A stretch of 64,000 nucleotides of DNA from Diogma glabrata (taxonomy: Eukaryota; Arthropoda; Insecta; Diptera; Cylindrotomidae): contig OY856187.1 in the NCBI GenBank assembly GCA_963693315.1, forward strand, positions 379,849,306 to 379,913,305, given 5' to 3'. Positions 12,428-23,015 of this stretch are shown here, in pieces; position 1 is the first letter of the stretch, and every line of letters begins with the position of its first letter. The translations under genes were made by a program, and so were the position numbers. The notes beneath the pieces are model-generated. The model was not told the origin of the DNA, made no database searches, and saw only the letters and a program-made list of their open reading frames with translations.

Positions 12428-12831
12428 TTTGAAAACTTACGCCAAGTGCCAACGGCAAACAGTGTTAATTATACAAATAAGATTATTTTCAAGTTTTTAT
12501 TCATTCCATATTTGAGATGAAAAACGGGAAAAACAACGTTTCAGAGTTTTATATCAAAACTAAATCATAAAAAAGGTAAAACAAACGTGTCTTAAAACTA
12601 ACCATAATGTTAGATGATAGTTTTTTGGCAGTGTAAAATTGAAAAATGAAATTTCTGTGAATTTTACATTTAAAGTTACAATGATTGTATTATGTTCAAC
12701 CAGTAATAACTGAATATAAAAAGAAATCTTTATACAACATATTAGTCTCGTTTATGGTGTTTTTGAATTTTATTATTAACAAAAGGAAATTTTCCTGGGG
12801 ATTAGTGGTGTTGTTCGACGCCCTATAATAA

Positions 12832-13032
12832 CAGTTTCCACCGAGATTAACAAAAAGGGAACGGGTAAAAGAATTAAAAAGTCTACGTATGAATCAGGTG
12901 ATATGGGTGATTGTTGGTAATCAAAGAAAAGGAATCAAGTTATATGAACTGGTGCCATTGTTTGAACAAATAAAGGATAACTTACTCGATGATAACAAAT
13001 ACAGCTACAATCAGCTTAAGAAATGGATCTAA
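12832..13032 (+). other. Short open frame, unrecognised
   Basis: The frame is open from 12832, with an ATG at 12889 and a TAA at 13030-13032 (47 residues from the ATG). It is unusually coherent for this AT-rich region (IKLYELVPLFEQIKDNLL). It may be a remnant of a transposon protein in the 11812-13600 insert. I recognise no domain. Confidence 0.3.
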
Positions 13033-13073
13033 ATTAAATAATTAGCCGTAAGTCATTTTTTTTTGTTGTTTAA

Positions 13074-13307
13074 TACCGCATTCACAGCGACATAGCAAAT
13101 TAGTAGATAGTATATTATAATTTGCATTTTGGCATATTTAATATGAGTTTAAAACGTAGATTGTAATTTGAATCGTAAGTATTTGAATCGTTTGTAATGG
13201 TAGTAAGCCTAGATATCAAATTAGTTGCAAGATTTAAAAATAAAAAGTGTTTACAGCACAGATTTAAATTACATCTACTAATTTGCTATGTCGCTGTGAA
13301 TGCGGTA
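13074..13307. mobile_element. Harbinger-like MITE, 234 bp, 35-bp perfect inverted repeats, TAA target duplication
   Basis: The left end TACCGCATTCACAGCGACAT and its exact inverse at 13273-13307 form 35-bp perfect terminal repeats. TAA flanks both sides (13071-13073 and 13308-13310). A 3-bp TAA or TTA duplication is typical of PIF/Harbinger elements. No coding capacity. The perfect ends suggest recent insertion. Confidence 0.8.
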
Positions 13308-13674
13308 TAATATAATTGAATTTGTTTCCATTTATATTTTGTTTGTTTCTACCGTGTAAATATGAAAGGAACTGATAAAATGTTAGGTTAGAATTGTTCT
13401 TTATAAGAGAATCCCAAGTTAGGATCAGTCCAGGGGACAGTCCGTTTTTTTTTTCGTTTAAATGATAATCATATAAATATTATTCCGATATTGTTTAGAG
13501 CCCAAAAGCTCCGCAGTTATTGAAACAAGTTAAAAGAAAGAAACCGTAATTTCAGTAAAAAGTGAAATATAGTCCAAGTGGCTCCGAAGAAGAGTCAAAA
13601 TAATTGTTGCCAATCAACGCAAAAGTAATATCTGACACACGGTCAATTTATTGCCATATATGGTTTCATATATG

Positions 13675-16600
13675 GGCTATTATTTTGAAAACGTACATTT
13701 TTTTGTTGATTTTTAAATTTTTGATTTTTAAAAAATCTGAAATTTTGATATATTGTTGGCATTGACGAAAGGAAAAAAGTTATTTCTGCTTTTATTTTTT
13801 AAGTACTCTGAATCGGAGTTATTCGCGGTTGAATTTTGAGGCTTTTTCACGTAGTTTTGGTAATGGTGGCAATGTTTTGTGAATAGGTGCCACAAATTTC
13901 ATCCGACTTAAGTATATTTTTGCAAGTAAAAAGGAAAATAATTGAATAATTGAAATAAGTAAGTTTAAAATTAATAACTTTTCTCTTTTCCGCTAGACGG
14001 CACGTAAAACCTTGGTTTACTTCAAAGCTCATATCTCAAAAAGTATCTTTTTTTTTGTTTTTCACAAATTTTAAAGTAAACATATGCAGCTATGAAATCG
14101 AGAAATAAAAGGTGAGCAATTCAATATGGATTTTTTCTTACGATTTTTTAAAGTTTGGTATATGAAAAATTCACACGTGTTTTTTTATTAAGTTAATAAT
14201 CCTGTACTAAATGTGGATCTAATAAATTAAACATTTCATATTTTAACACCTGCAATAAATTTGAACCATTTTCTGTGCGGTTAAATGGTTAAAAACTTAT
14301 TAAAAATTAATTTAAGTTAAGTGGTAAAATAAAGGAATTTAAATTATTAAAAGGGTGTGTAAAATGTTTATCCATTTTAAAAAATGTCTATTCAGCCCCT
14401 TTTTACTAATTAAAATCTTATTAGAGACTCATAATTTTAACATTTAAAATTTCTAATGACGCCCACAAACGGTTTTTGACCAAATTATACTTGCATCCAA
14501 TCAAAATATATTAAATTGTACCTACCTAATTTTACCTGATTCTACCTATGTCAAAACTATTTCAAGGGTATATATATATTGATTGGATTGCCTTATAATC
14601 AATTATATTCCAAAATATTTAGAAGACATAACGTTTAGAAAAGATAATAATAGAAATGCCTTTCAAATTGTGCTGTTACTTGTACGGTCTCAAAAATCAT
14701 CAGCGGACATCAAAAAATGTGAAACTGGTCACACCAGCTGTTATTCAAAAAGCTGCGACCCTAAATTTTACTTAGCGTGATGACCAGTTTATATGTGAAA
14801 CATGTCGCACTTATATCTATAAAAATAAGGTAAATTTAATTATTTTATTAAAATGAATAAAAATTCATATGCAACTAATATTTTCTACAGCAGCTTTCAT
14901 GTTCGGAAGCTATCGATAGTGAAATTATTTCTATAAATCAGGATGTTAAAAATGTTCCAACGAACGAAAATATTCAAATACCTCCAGCATCTTTAGATCC
15001 ATCACCAGTTTCGGTTGATACTATATCTCCACCAGTTACTGAACTACTTAATGACATTTTAGAAGATATTAACAATGTTCTTGGAAGGTTAGCCGAATCT
15101 CCTATCAAACAAAATCATATTACAACAGGAAGTTATAAAAAAATTGCAAGTGTCACATCGGCAATAAGTCAAAGAATATTTCAAGTAGATTCAGTTAAAG
15201 TGTTATCACCAAACGAGGAATGTGAATATACATCATGGCTTATGAACCTTAAAAAAGTTTAAAGATGCCAGCTGTAAATCAAAACAAGTGTTTTTGTTGA
15301 CAACTTTACCACGTAAATTTTGGTCAAATCAACGTATCCAGGATGAATTTAATGTATCAAGACGACTGGTAGAATTCGCCATGGATCTGTTGGAAACAGT
15401 AGGTCCTTACAGTTGGCCTCAAAGCAAACAAGTGCACAGTTTGTCACAAAATATAGTAAAACAAATTCAAACATACTTCTTATCAGAGGAAATTAGTAGA
15501 ACAATGCCTGGCCTTAAAGATGTTGTTACTATTACAGAAGGATCAACAAAAATTAGGAAATCAAAGCGGTTGGTGTGATGGACCCTCACCGACATCTACG
15601 AAATGTTCTTGGAAGAAAACAAAGATGTCAAAATCAGCTTCTCAAAGTTCACTACGTTGCGACCGAAGGAATGTATTTTAGCCGGACCTATCGGAACACA
15701 CAATGTCTGTTTATGCATGATACATGAAAATGTACGTTTAATGTGTAAGCCGCTCTTAAATTTAGTAAAAAATGAAAAAGATCTGCTTAAGAAACTGAGT
15801 TGTTCTAATAATACAGTGGATTGTGCAACAAATATATGCAATGATTGTAAAAATATCGTGGAAGCTTACACAGAAACAATTTTGGAATCTCTTGAATTTT
15901 ACGAAGAAATACATTATGAGAAATGGTTAATGCAAGATAGATATTCGTTAGAACGCATGGAAAAAATAAGGAAGAATTTGTAGAAGATTTAGTACATACA
16001 TCGGTAAACAAATTAAAAATTCATGATTTCATCGCAAGGCAGCAATCAAAGTTTCTTAAGGATACGAAACAAAACTTACGTCACGGCGAATACGTATTTA
16101 TTATGGATTTTTCAGAATACTACTCAATGATAACGCAGAATGAGATTCAAGCTGCACATATCAATAAAGTTCAAGCCACAATCCACCCAATCGTAGTTTA
16201 CTACAAATCATGTAATGATAAACTAGAGGTCTTATCTTTTGTCATTATATCTGATCATTTAATGCATAACACAGTTGCAGTTCATAAATACCAGGAAAGG
16301 TGTATTGAATTCATTGAAAAACAGCAAGAAATATATCCAAGTATCAAAAAAGTTTTATATTTTCCTGATGGTTCAGCAGCTCAATATAAAAATAAGAAGA
16401 ATTTCATAAATCTCTGCAAACATATTGATGATTTTAAAATACCTGCAGAATGGCATTTCTTTGCAACTGCCCACGGAAAGGGTCCATTAGATGGGATTGG
16501 AGGAACACTAAAACGAGAAGCCCGGAGAGCTTCGCTTAGAGGAGAAAAAATATCAACAGCAAGGGAATTGTTTGAATGGGCGGCAATTTGGTCGAAAAAA

Positions 16601-17603
16601 ACCAACCACGTTATGAAGTTTTCATATGTGTCTTCAGAAGATATCGAACTACAAGAACAATTTCTTTTGATGCGGTTTTCGGACATTAAAACCATAAGTG
16701 GAACTCAAGGATTCCACTGTTTTTTACCGGATAACACTACACCCGATAAAATAATTGTCAAAATGTTTTCTTTTTCTGATGATCATAAATATTTCAATTT
16801 ATAGGCAAAAAGAATTATATAAATTAATTTTTTAATGTATTAATTTATAATATTGATTAAATTATAATGTTTATAGAAAAAATAATTTTTAATGTTTTTT
16901 TCTAATGTTAGTGTTGGTGATGTTGAAATTATAACAAAATCTTCGATTATTGGGATCTCCAATTCTTATTCTGAATAAAAACCTGTTTCTCAATCAGAAA
17001 TACACAGAAAATGGTTCAAATTTATTGCAGGTGTTAAAATATTAAATGTTTAATTTATTAGATCCACATTTAGTACAGGATTATTAACTTAATAAAAAAC
17101 ACATGTGAATTTTTCATATACCAAACTTTAAAAAATCGTAAGAAAAAATCCATATTGAATTGCTGACCTTTTATTTCTCAACTTCATAGCTGCGTATGTT
17201 TACTTTAAAATTTGTGAAAAACAAAACAAAACAAAAGGGACATTTTGAGATATGAGCTTTGAAGTAAACCAAGGTTTTACGCGCCGCCTAGCGGAGAAGA
17301 GAAAAGTTATTAATTTTAAACTTACTTATTTCAATTATTCAATTATTTTTCTTTTTACTTGCAAAAATATACTTAAGTCGGATGAAATTTGTGGCACCTA
17401 TTGACAAAACATTAACACCATTACCAAAACTACATGAAAAAGCCTCAAAAATTCAACCGGGCATAACTTTGATTCAGAGTACACAAAAAATAAAAGCAGA
17501 AATAACTTTTTTCCTTTCGTCAATACCAACAAAATATAAAAATTTCAGATTTTTAAAAAATAGTTGCTTTTCCGATGTACGTTTTCAAAATAATAGCCCA
17601 GTA
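13675..17603 (+). mobile_element. DNA transposon, element A, about 3.9 kb with about 600-bp inverted repeats
   Basis: The ends begin GGGCTATTATTTTGAAAACG. The inverted repeats run 13675 to about 14278 and about 17003-17603, closing on CACAGAAAATGG. Element B at 48247-51115 has the same ends and structure in the opposite orientation. The interior encodes a decayed transposase on the plus strand. Element A sits exactly between the two segmental repeat copies. Its immediate flanks (CATATAT left, AGTAATA right) do not form a clear duplication. Element B has AGTT on both sides, suggesting a 4-bp duplication, which would be compatible with Sola-type elements; that assignment is tentative. Confidence 0.85.
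14656..16804 (+). pseudogene. Transposase of element A (DDE-type core, unassigned superfamily), several lesions
   Basis: The start is the ATG at 14656 (MPFKLCCYLYGLKNHQ). A zinc-binding-like CETC segment follows at about 14790. A probable short intron lies at about 14829-14891 (GTAAAT to a CAG). Next are a low-complexity linker; RKFWSNQRIQDEF (15309 on); a Cys-rich block (VCLCMIHENVRL, CATNICNDCKNI; 15603-15983); and the catalytic core 15980-16804. The core shows IMDFSEYYS (first Asp), LYFPDGSAAQYKNKKNF (second Asp), and FFATAHGKGPLDGIGGTLKR (third acidic position). Lesions are a TAG at about 14776, a stop in the linker near 15260, a TGA near 15579 and a frameshift near 15978. The motif set is one I remember from uncharacterised insect and cnidarian proteins; I cannot name the superfamily with confidence. 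Confidence 0.75.
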
Positions 17604-17949
17604 ATAAAGTACCACTTTAATATGTAGCCGAATAAAAAAATAATATTTAGATATTTTTAAATCAGTAGATGCAACAAATGTATTTATTTATATAAACATG
17701 TTTTCTGCCTAGATTGTTATTGATCAATGATAAGTAAGGTTAAAAATTTAAACTTCCCGGGTAGGAGCTGCCAATGTTAAACAACGGACCAATCTCGGGC
17801 TAGCATTGGCGAGCCAAGCCTTGGCTAGATAGCTTTGGGCCAGGTCTGGGTCAGCTTTAAATGGCTAGACTGAACCAAGGTTCAGTTTATTATATTACGC
17901 GTTATTAACCAGTGTAAAGCATTGTAAGCATGCCACTGAAAAAAATAAA

Positions 17950-20900
17950 GTTAAACTTAAGCTAGTTTAAAGCGTTTAAGTTATAACTACCCTGATTTTG
18001 GTTTATTTGTTCAAAATAGGCTATGTTTAATTTAAACTATGCGTGTTTTATATTACAAAACTAGCTAAGTTAATTAATGTTGTGATTTTTTAAGATAACA
18101 TTGCAAAACTGAAGTGTGATTTTAAAACTCAAGTCTGAAAACTGTTAGATCATATGTGAGGCAAATGATAGTGGAATTTTCTGTAGTATTATTAAATGTA
18201 AATATATGGTTTACATATGTAAATAAAAATGTTCATATATGTATTAGGATATTATAACTTTTTTTAAAATTTAACATGTGCGAACTGTTGACATTACTAT
18301 GCAATATAACAATGAACTGGCTAATTTAAATGATGCAAAGTAAAATCTACTTATGCACCACTAAATTTTTAGGTTCATTTCACCGTATTATTCATTTTTT
18401 ATTTTTTGTTTTAGTTTATTTAGTAATGATTTTGCAACTGAAAAGCAAAACTTTTTTAAAATGGTTTCAGTGAGAGTTTGTTAAATCTTTTTTATAGTAA
18501 ATAATGGATTGTTAAGGTGTTGTGGTCATGTGGTGCTGAGTTAAAAGTATTAAATATATTTAATAATTTAAACAGTTAATATTACTGCAAATGTGGTATA
18601 TTATTCTATGTGATATCTTATGTCGTTTTCTTTTTGCCAGAGCAGAAAGTGATTTTTTTTTTCAGAAAAAGAATATGACAGAATTCGATCTAGTTTTGTA
18701 GTTGAGTTTGTGAAACTGTCATTTAATGTTTTAGTAATTAATTGTTTTTAATTAAATAATTTGTATTAGTTTTTAATTTAAAACACGATTTAAACATAAG
18801 ATTTATTTAAATAATAATATTTCACTTAAAAAAAATAATAATAACTAAATGGCGTTTCGTTTGTCTACAAATTTTGAGAGATGTGTAAATGTATTTGTGC
18901 AACTCTGTGCAACAACTTGCTCTACGAAAAAATCTATATTTATTTTCAGAGCAAAAAGAGTGCTTTTTTTTGTCAAATAGAATACGTAATGTCAAAAAAA
19001 ATCGATCTAGATCGAAAATGGGCGTGTTTAGAGCAATTTTTTTGGTAAAAAGAAAACGACATTATACTACTTTACTTTAGTAAAAATATACAATACAAAC
19101 AAAAGAACTAAGGTATATAGCTACGCCCGGTGAGGAAGATATTCATTGATTATAAAGACATGCATTGAAAATTGTATGTAAAATTCAACAAACAGATGTC
19201 TGTTTTTCAATGGACATGTGGTTTGAGTTTGAGTGTATTAACAAAACATGTTTCTTTTAACAATGCTTACAAGCTGTTCGTTGATTTCTGTTGTTAAATA
19301 AAATAAATGAAAACTAAAATTATAATAAAAATTTGAAGGCGAATGGTTTGAAATTTAGTGGACTTAATGTAAATACCGTAAAAGTGCGATTTGTGAAATA
19401 TAAACACAGATTTTAAACAATAGTTCAAAAAGTTTCTGTTTGTTTCAAGCAAAATGCGTAAAATGTGTGAAATTATAGTTTTTACCAATTAAATAGTTTA
19501 AAAGCTTAATGTCAAACTGAAAAATGTATTGAAAGTGAATCAACAATTTTGTCTTAAAAGATGTCGTCTATAAAGGTAAGTTATATTCCTTCAAAATTGT
19601 TATCTTTAATTAAAATCATCTAAGGAAACATACAAGTTATATATAACCTTACTAATTATGTACATCAAAGCTACCCGAATATTTTGTAAAATAAATAAAA
19701 ATCGTTTAAAGTTCAAAATTTAATACATGTACTATTTGCTATTTTTATTTTTCAGATTTAAAGTTAGGAGGTTGTTTTGTACCCACGTTGTTTTGTGATT
19801 TCCTAACTTTTTTAGTACAAACTTTCAGAATTTGAGCTAAATTTTTAAAAACGGTTCACTGCTTTCAGTAACATTAACAAAAAGCTGCCAAACAAAATAT
19901 TATTAATATTTTTTCCAATATGTACAACATTTATTTATTTTTACTTTATTTATTTTATTTTTACTTACATCTTTTACTCAAAAACAAAAAAGTTTCGGAA
20001 GTTCTGTTATTTTAAGTTCAAAGTTATGTTACTCAAATTTCTGTTATTTTAAGCATTTTTTCAAATTTTCCGTTTAACTGAACAGTGAATTTCTAAAAAC
20101 ATATTAAACAGACAAAATATACTGAATGCAATTAAGTACAATATTAGATTATATATTTATTACAAAATTATTTGGAGATAAAAATATTTGCAAGGCCACT
20201 CATATGAAAACAATTATTTTGCAAAATGCTGCAAAACGAGTTTCAAGCATTTCATTCGTATTAGCATCGCAACGATTTTTGATTTTTTTGAGTAAAAACT
20301 TCTTTAGGCGAGTTGTGCGATTTTGTATGCGGAAAAATTTATATATTCGAGTTATAGTGACACTAAATAAATATTAAATTTAAAATAAATATTGAGAGTT
20401 AAATAAATCGTAATTATTTGTTATATTCTTATTTTCTTGATTTATAATTTGTTTCTTTTTCTTTTTTATTGAATTAAATTTTTGATTTTTAATAACAGTA
20501 TGTACGTGTGGTATAATAAGCAAAGATTTTGTTGTAATTTAAGTTATATAGAAAAAATTGTTTATGTCATATTTGATGTGTGTGTTTTTCTTTATACTTT
20601 TTAATATAGAAAATGCAATTGATAGTACGAATAACCTAAGTATTGTTGAAATTACTTTATAGTATATAATAAATAATTTTATTCTCGTTCTTTTGGTTTA
20701 TACTTTGGTTCTTTCTTTTTATTAAATATTCTGATGTTTTCTCAGTTAATAACAGTGTGTAAGTGTGGTAAAATAAGTAAAAATTTAGTTCTATTTAGCC
20801 GATAAAAACACAGCTATCTCACAGTTTTAAGTTTTCACTTCTGTCGGCAGTCCTCAAGACTGTCTTCTTTTTTTTTAAATCCAGGTTTCGGGTTTAACAC

Positions 20901-21270
20901 GTTTATGTCTTAAAATTTTGGTGCAAAAACTCATTATTTGAGAAGAAATTTAAAAAAAATTAGCTACAAATTGATGGCAACTCTTGAAATTTGTATTTTC
21001 GGTAGAGTGCCTCGGTAGAGTTTACACAATAATAGAATAATAGCAAATAGCTACTAAACTATTACGATATTAACTGATATAATAATACTGCTTTACTATA
21101 ACAGATAGTTATTTGATATTTATGATTTTGATCTATGTTATAATGTCCGAATTCTAGTCGTTAAACTTATCCTTAACATTGCCTTAAACTTTTCGGTAAC
21201 GCAAGACCCTATGAGTTTGACGTTTGATTTTACATTAATTTTGGGTTTATGATGAATTTTATAAATCTGT
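17950..21270. other. Left and central part of the CACTG element, no recognisable gene
   Basis: AT-rich sequence. Frames at 18889-19080 and 20126-20377 are short and have no motif. Two similar stretches around GTACGTGTGGTATAATAAGC (about 20500) and GTAAGTGTGGTAAAATAAG (about 20757) suggest an old local duplication. Confidence 0.45.
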
Positions 21271-21274
21271 CAAT

Positions 21275-22233
21275 TCTTTTTGTTTGTGCTCAAAGCTATC
21301 GCGGCACTCGTCATCAAACCATTCATTAGGTGATTTTGTTGGTCGTTTTCCGATTGTAGTTTGTGCTAAGGATATAATGTTTGATTGAAGCGTTTGCCAT
21401 TCTTCTGGTATGTTTAGTGGCATCTCAGACAGCACCTCACATTAATGGAACATCACATCTCTATTCAGCGTTTCCTGATGTTTAAATGCTTCAACATTCC
21501 AGCGTACCGTCGTTTTTGCTTGTCTATTAAACGTAGATGACAACTTGCGGTGTCCATATCAGCACCTCTATATTGATCGAACGTCAGTCACACTTGTAGA
21601 GTGTCTCTTAGAAATCATGACATGATCGATTTGATTGTCAGTTATTCCATCACTTGATTTCCACGTTGCTTTGTGGATTCTCTTATGAGGACAGAATGTG
21701 CTAGATATTACTAGATCATACACCATAGCCAGTTCACCTGCACGAAAGCCGTTATTGTTACCGGTATGATGCAAGCTGTTAGGGCCGATATGTGTTTAAA
21801 GTTCTGTACTTCTTCCAATTTGAGCATTCAAGTCACCTACCACGATTTTTAGATCGTGCCGCGATATGTTATTAATGACTTCTTCGAGTTCTAGAAAAAA
21901 CAGGTCTTTAATATCATCTGCTCTGTCTTCAGTAGGTGCATGAACATTGATGATCGTTACTCATTGTGCATTATCGCATATTAATTGGGCAAAAGTCGAT
22001 AATATGTTGATTCACGCGACGATGTATGAGAAAGCCAACTCCAAATTCTCCTCCTGTTGATGACCGCAATAGTAGAGAGTGTATCCTTTGGCTGTTTTAT
22101 AGATTCCACTACCTGGCTATCTTAGTTTTTGTAATTGTAATTCCGCTATATCTAGTGTGTAGCTACCGCCTTGGTTTGTAAGTTTGAGTAGATCTCCTGG
22201 TCTTCTAAGGCTTACCACGTTTCAGGTTCTCAT
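21275..22233 (-). pseudogene. RTE-type LINE endonuclease region, decayed; reverse transcriptase absent
   Basis: The minus strand starts at the ATG at 22233 with MRT-stop-NVVSLRRPGD, where the family has MRTWNVRSLYRPG. It continues with TLDIAELQL, then INVHAPTEDRADD, KIVVGDLNAQIG, a block around FPHKRIHKATWKSSDG, and NQIDHVMISKRHS. A linker with NEWFDDECRDSFEH lies near 21300. These are the endonuclease motifs of RTE-clade LINEs. Several stops and a frameshift near 21570 break it. The frame ends near 21275, before any RT motif. A LINE normally loses its 5' end, so a kept 5' end with a missing 3' end points to later deletion or capture by the CACTG element. Confidence 0.75.
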
Positions 22234-22415
22234 TTTTAAATCCTAGTTCGGGTACTGTTTCCGAGAACGTTCTTGTAATGAATCCGAGATAATCCAAGGC
22301 CAGTGTACAGAATTCATGACCAATAATTTTTTACGGAAATGGAGTATTAACCCATCACCCAACCCAAAATTTCATGAATGGGTTCGTTCTGCATCTTAAG
22401 GTCACCAGAAGTAAA

Positions 22416-22577
22416 CTTTTTACACGTTTATATAGCGAGCCGCTTGATCCAAGACAGACGCCCGCTCCAAGCCGCCCCTAACATGGAGAACACACGCTTT
22501 TTACACTTTTATATAGCAAGCCGCTTGATCCAAGACAGACGCCTGCTCCAAGCCGTACCTAACATGGAGAACAGACA
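22416..22577 (-). repeat. Two 81-bp tandem units, probably the RTE LINE 5' UTR
   Basis: The units 22416-22496 and 22497-22577 share TATATAGC-AGCCGCTTG and CCAAGACAGACGCC. They lie just upstream of the LINE start on the minus strand. Tandem 5' UTR units often serve as LINE promoters; that role is inferred. Confidence 0.65.
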
Positions 22578-22775
22578 CTTGAGTTGCATTGGTTATATGG
22601 CGCCAATGACTCGCCATGGTGCAGAATCATTGAGTATAAGCAGTATTTACTCTGCCCCTCTCAACTACACCAATCTAATCCTGTTAGCGTTGCCCAGGTA
22701 GCATGACGAATCAGAAATATGGCTACCGCATACTATCTCTCAAAATTATTCCGAGCGTTTATACCACAGATAGAA

Positions 22776-23015
22776 CCCTGAAAAAAAAATTTACTAAACT
22801 CCAATAAAATTGTTCGTTGTATTAATAAATAGTAATTAGTGAGCTACTTTTCATTGGATCTATAAACAATTTATCATTCGTTATTCGAAACCATTCGTAA
22901 TATTAACAAATTATTTATCGAACCAACGATGTTTTTTATTGAGCCAACGAAAGGAGTTTAATAATCATTAATGTTTTTTATTTAACGACAATTTTATTGA
23001 ATTTTATTTTCAGTG
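22776..23015. mobile_element. Small MITE with CACTGAAAA-type ends nested in the CACTG element
   Basis: The left end CCCTGAAAAAAAAATTTA and the right end TTTTATTTTCAGTG are imperfect inverses. They also share AATAAAATTGTTCG/CGACAATTTTATT. It is about 240 bp and non-coding. The similarity of its ends to its host suggests the same transposase class. Confidence 0.55.

Larger units (their letters stand above)
11812..13600. mobile_element. 1.79 kb insert in copy 1 of the segmental repeat, flanked by TAATTGT
   Basis: Copy 2 (near 24660) reads straight through this site, whereas copy 1 is opened here. TAATTGT lies at both 11805-11811 and 13601-13607, as expected of a 7-bp target duplication. The ends are GTAACGTCGAC and GAAGAGTCAAAA, with no obvious inverted repeat. 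The insert holds a near-perfect hairpin, a MITE and a short open frame. It may be a composite; family unknown. Confidence 0.6.
6432..13660 (+). repeat. Segmental direct repeat, copy 1 (about 1.3 kb, split by insertions)
   Basis: The shared sequence is present at 6432-7430, 11551-11811 and 13601-13660. It resumes word for word in copy 2 (17604-24710). Matching landmarks include ACTTTAATATGTAG, the proline-less TTGGCCCAAG-rich block, GAGCGCCATGGATTTGG, ACAAGTGAGCGGTGGAG, and CGCAAAAGTAATATCTGACA. Divergence is a few percent. Copy 1 is split by the LINE at 7431-11550 and by the 11812-13600 insert, both absent from copy 2. Confidence 0.85.

Noticed and set aside
16381..16695. Minus-strand frame of 104 codons inside the element A transposase
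   Set aside because: It is the shadow of the plus-strand catalytic core, which carries the conserved motifs.
18889..19080. Open frame of 63 codons in the CACTG element
   Set aside because: Starts and ends in AT-rich sequence with no motif; length is within chance for this region.
22378..22701. Plus-strand 107-codon frame with two internal repeats
   Set aside because: The repeats are the 81-bp DNA units of a LINE 5' UTR read on the non-coding strand. No sign of protein constraint.
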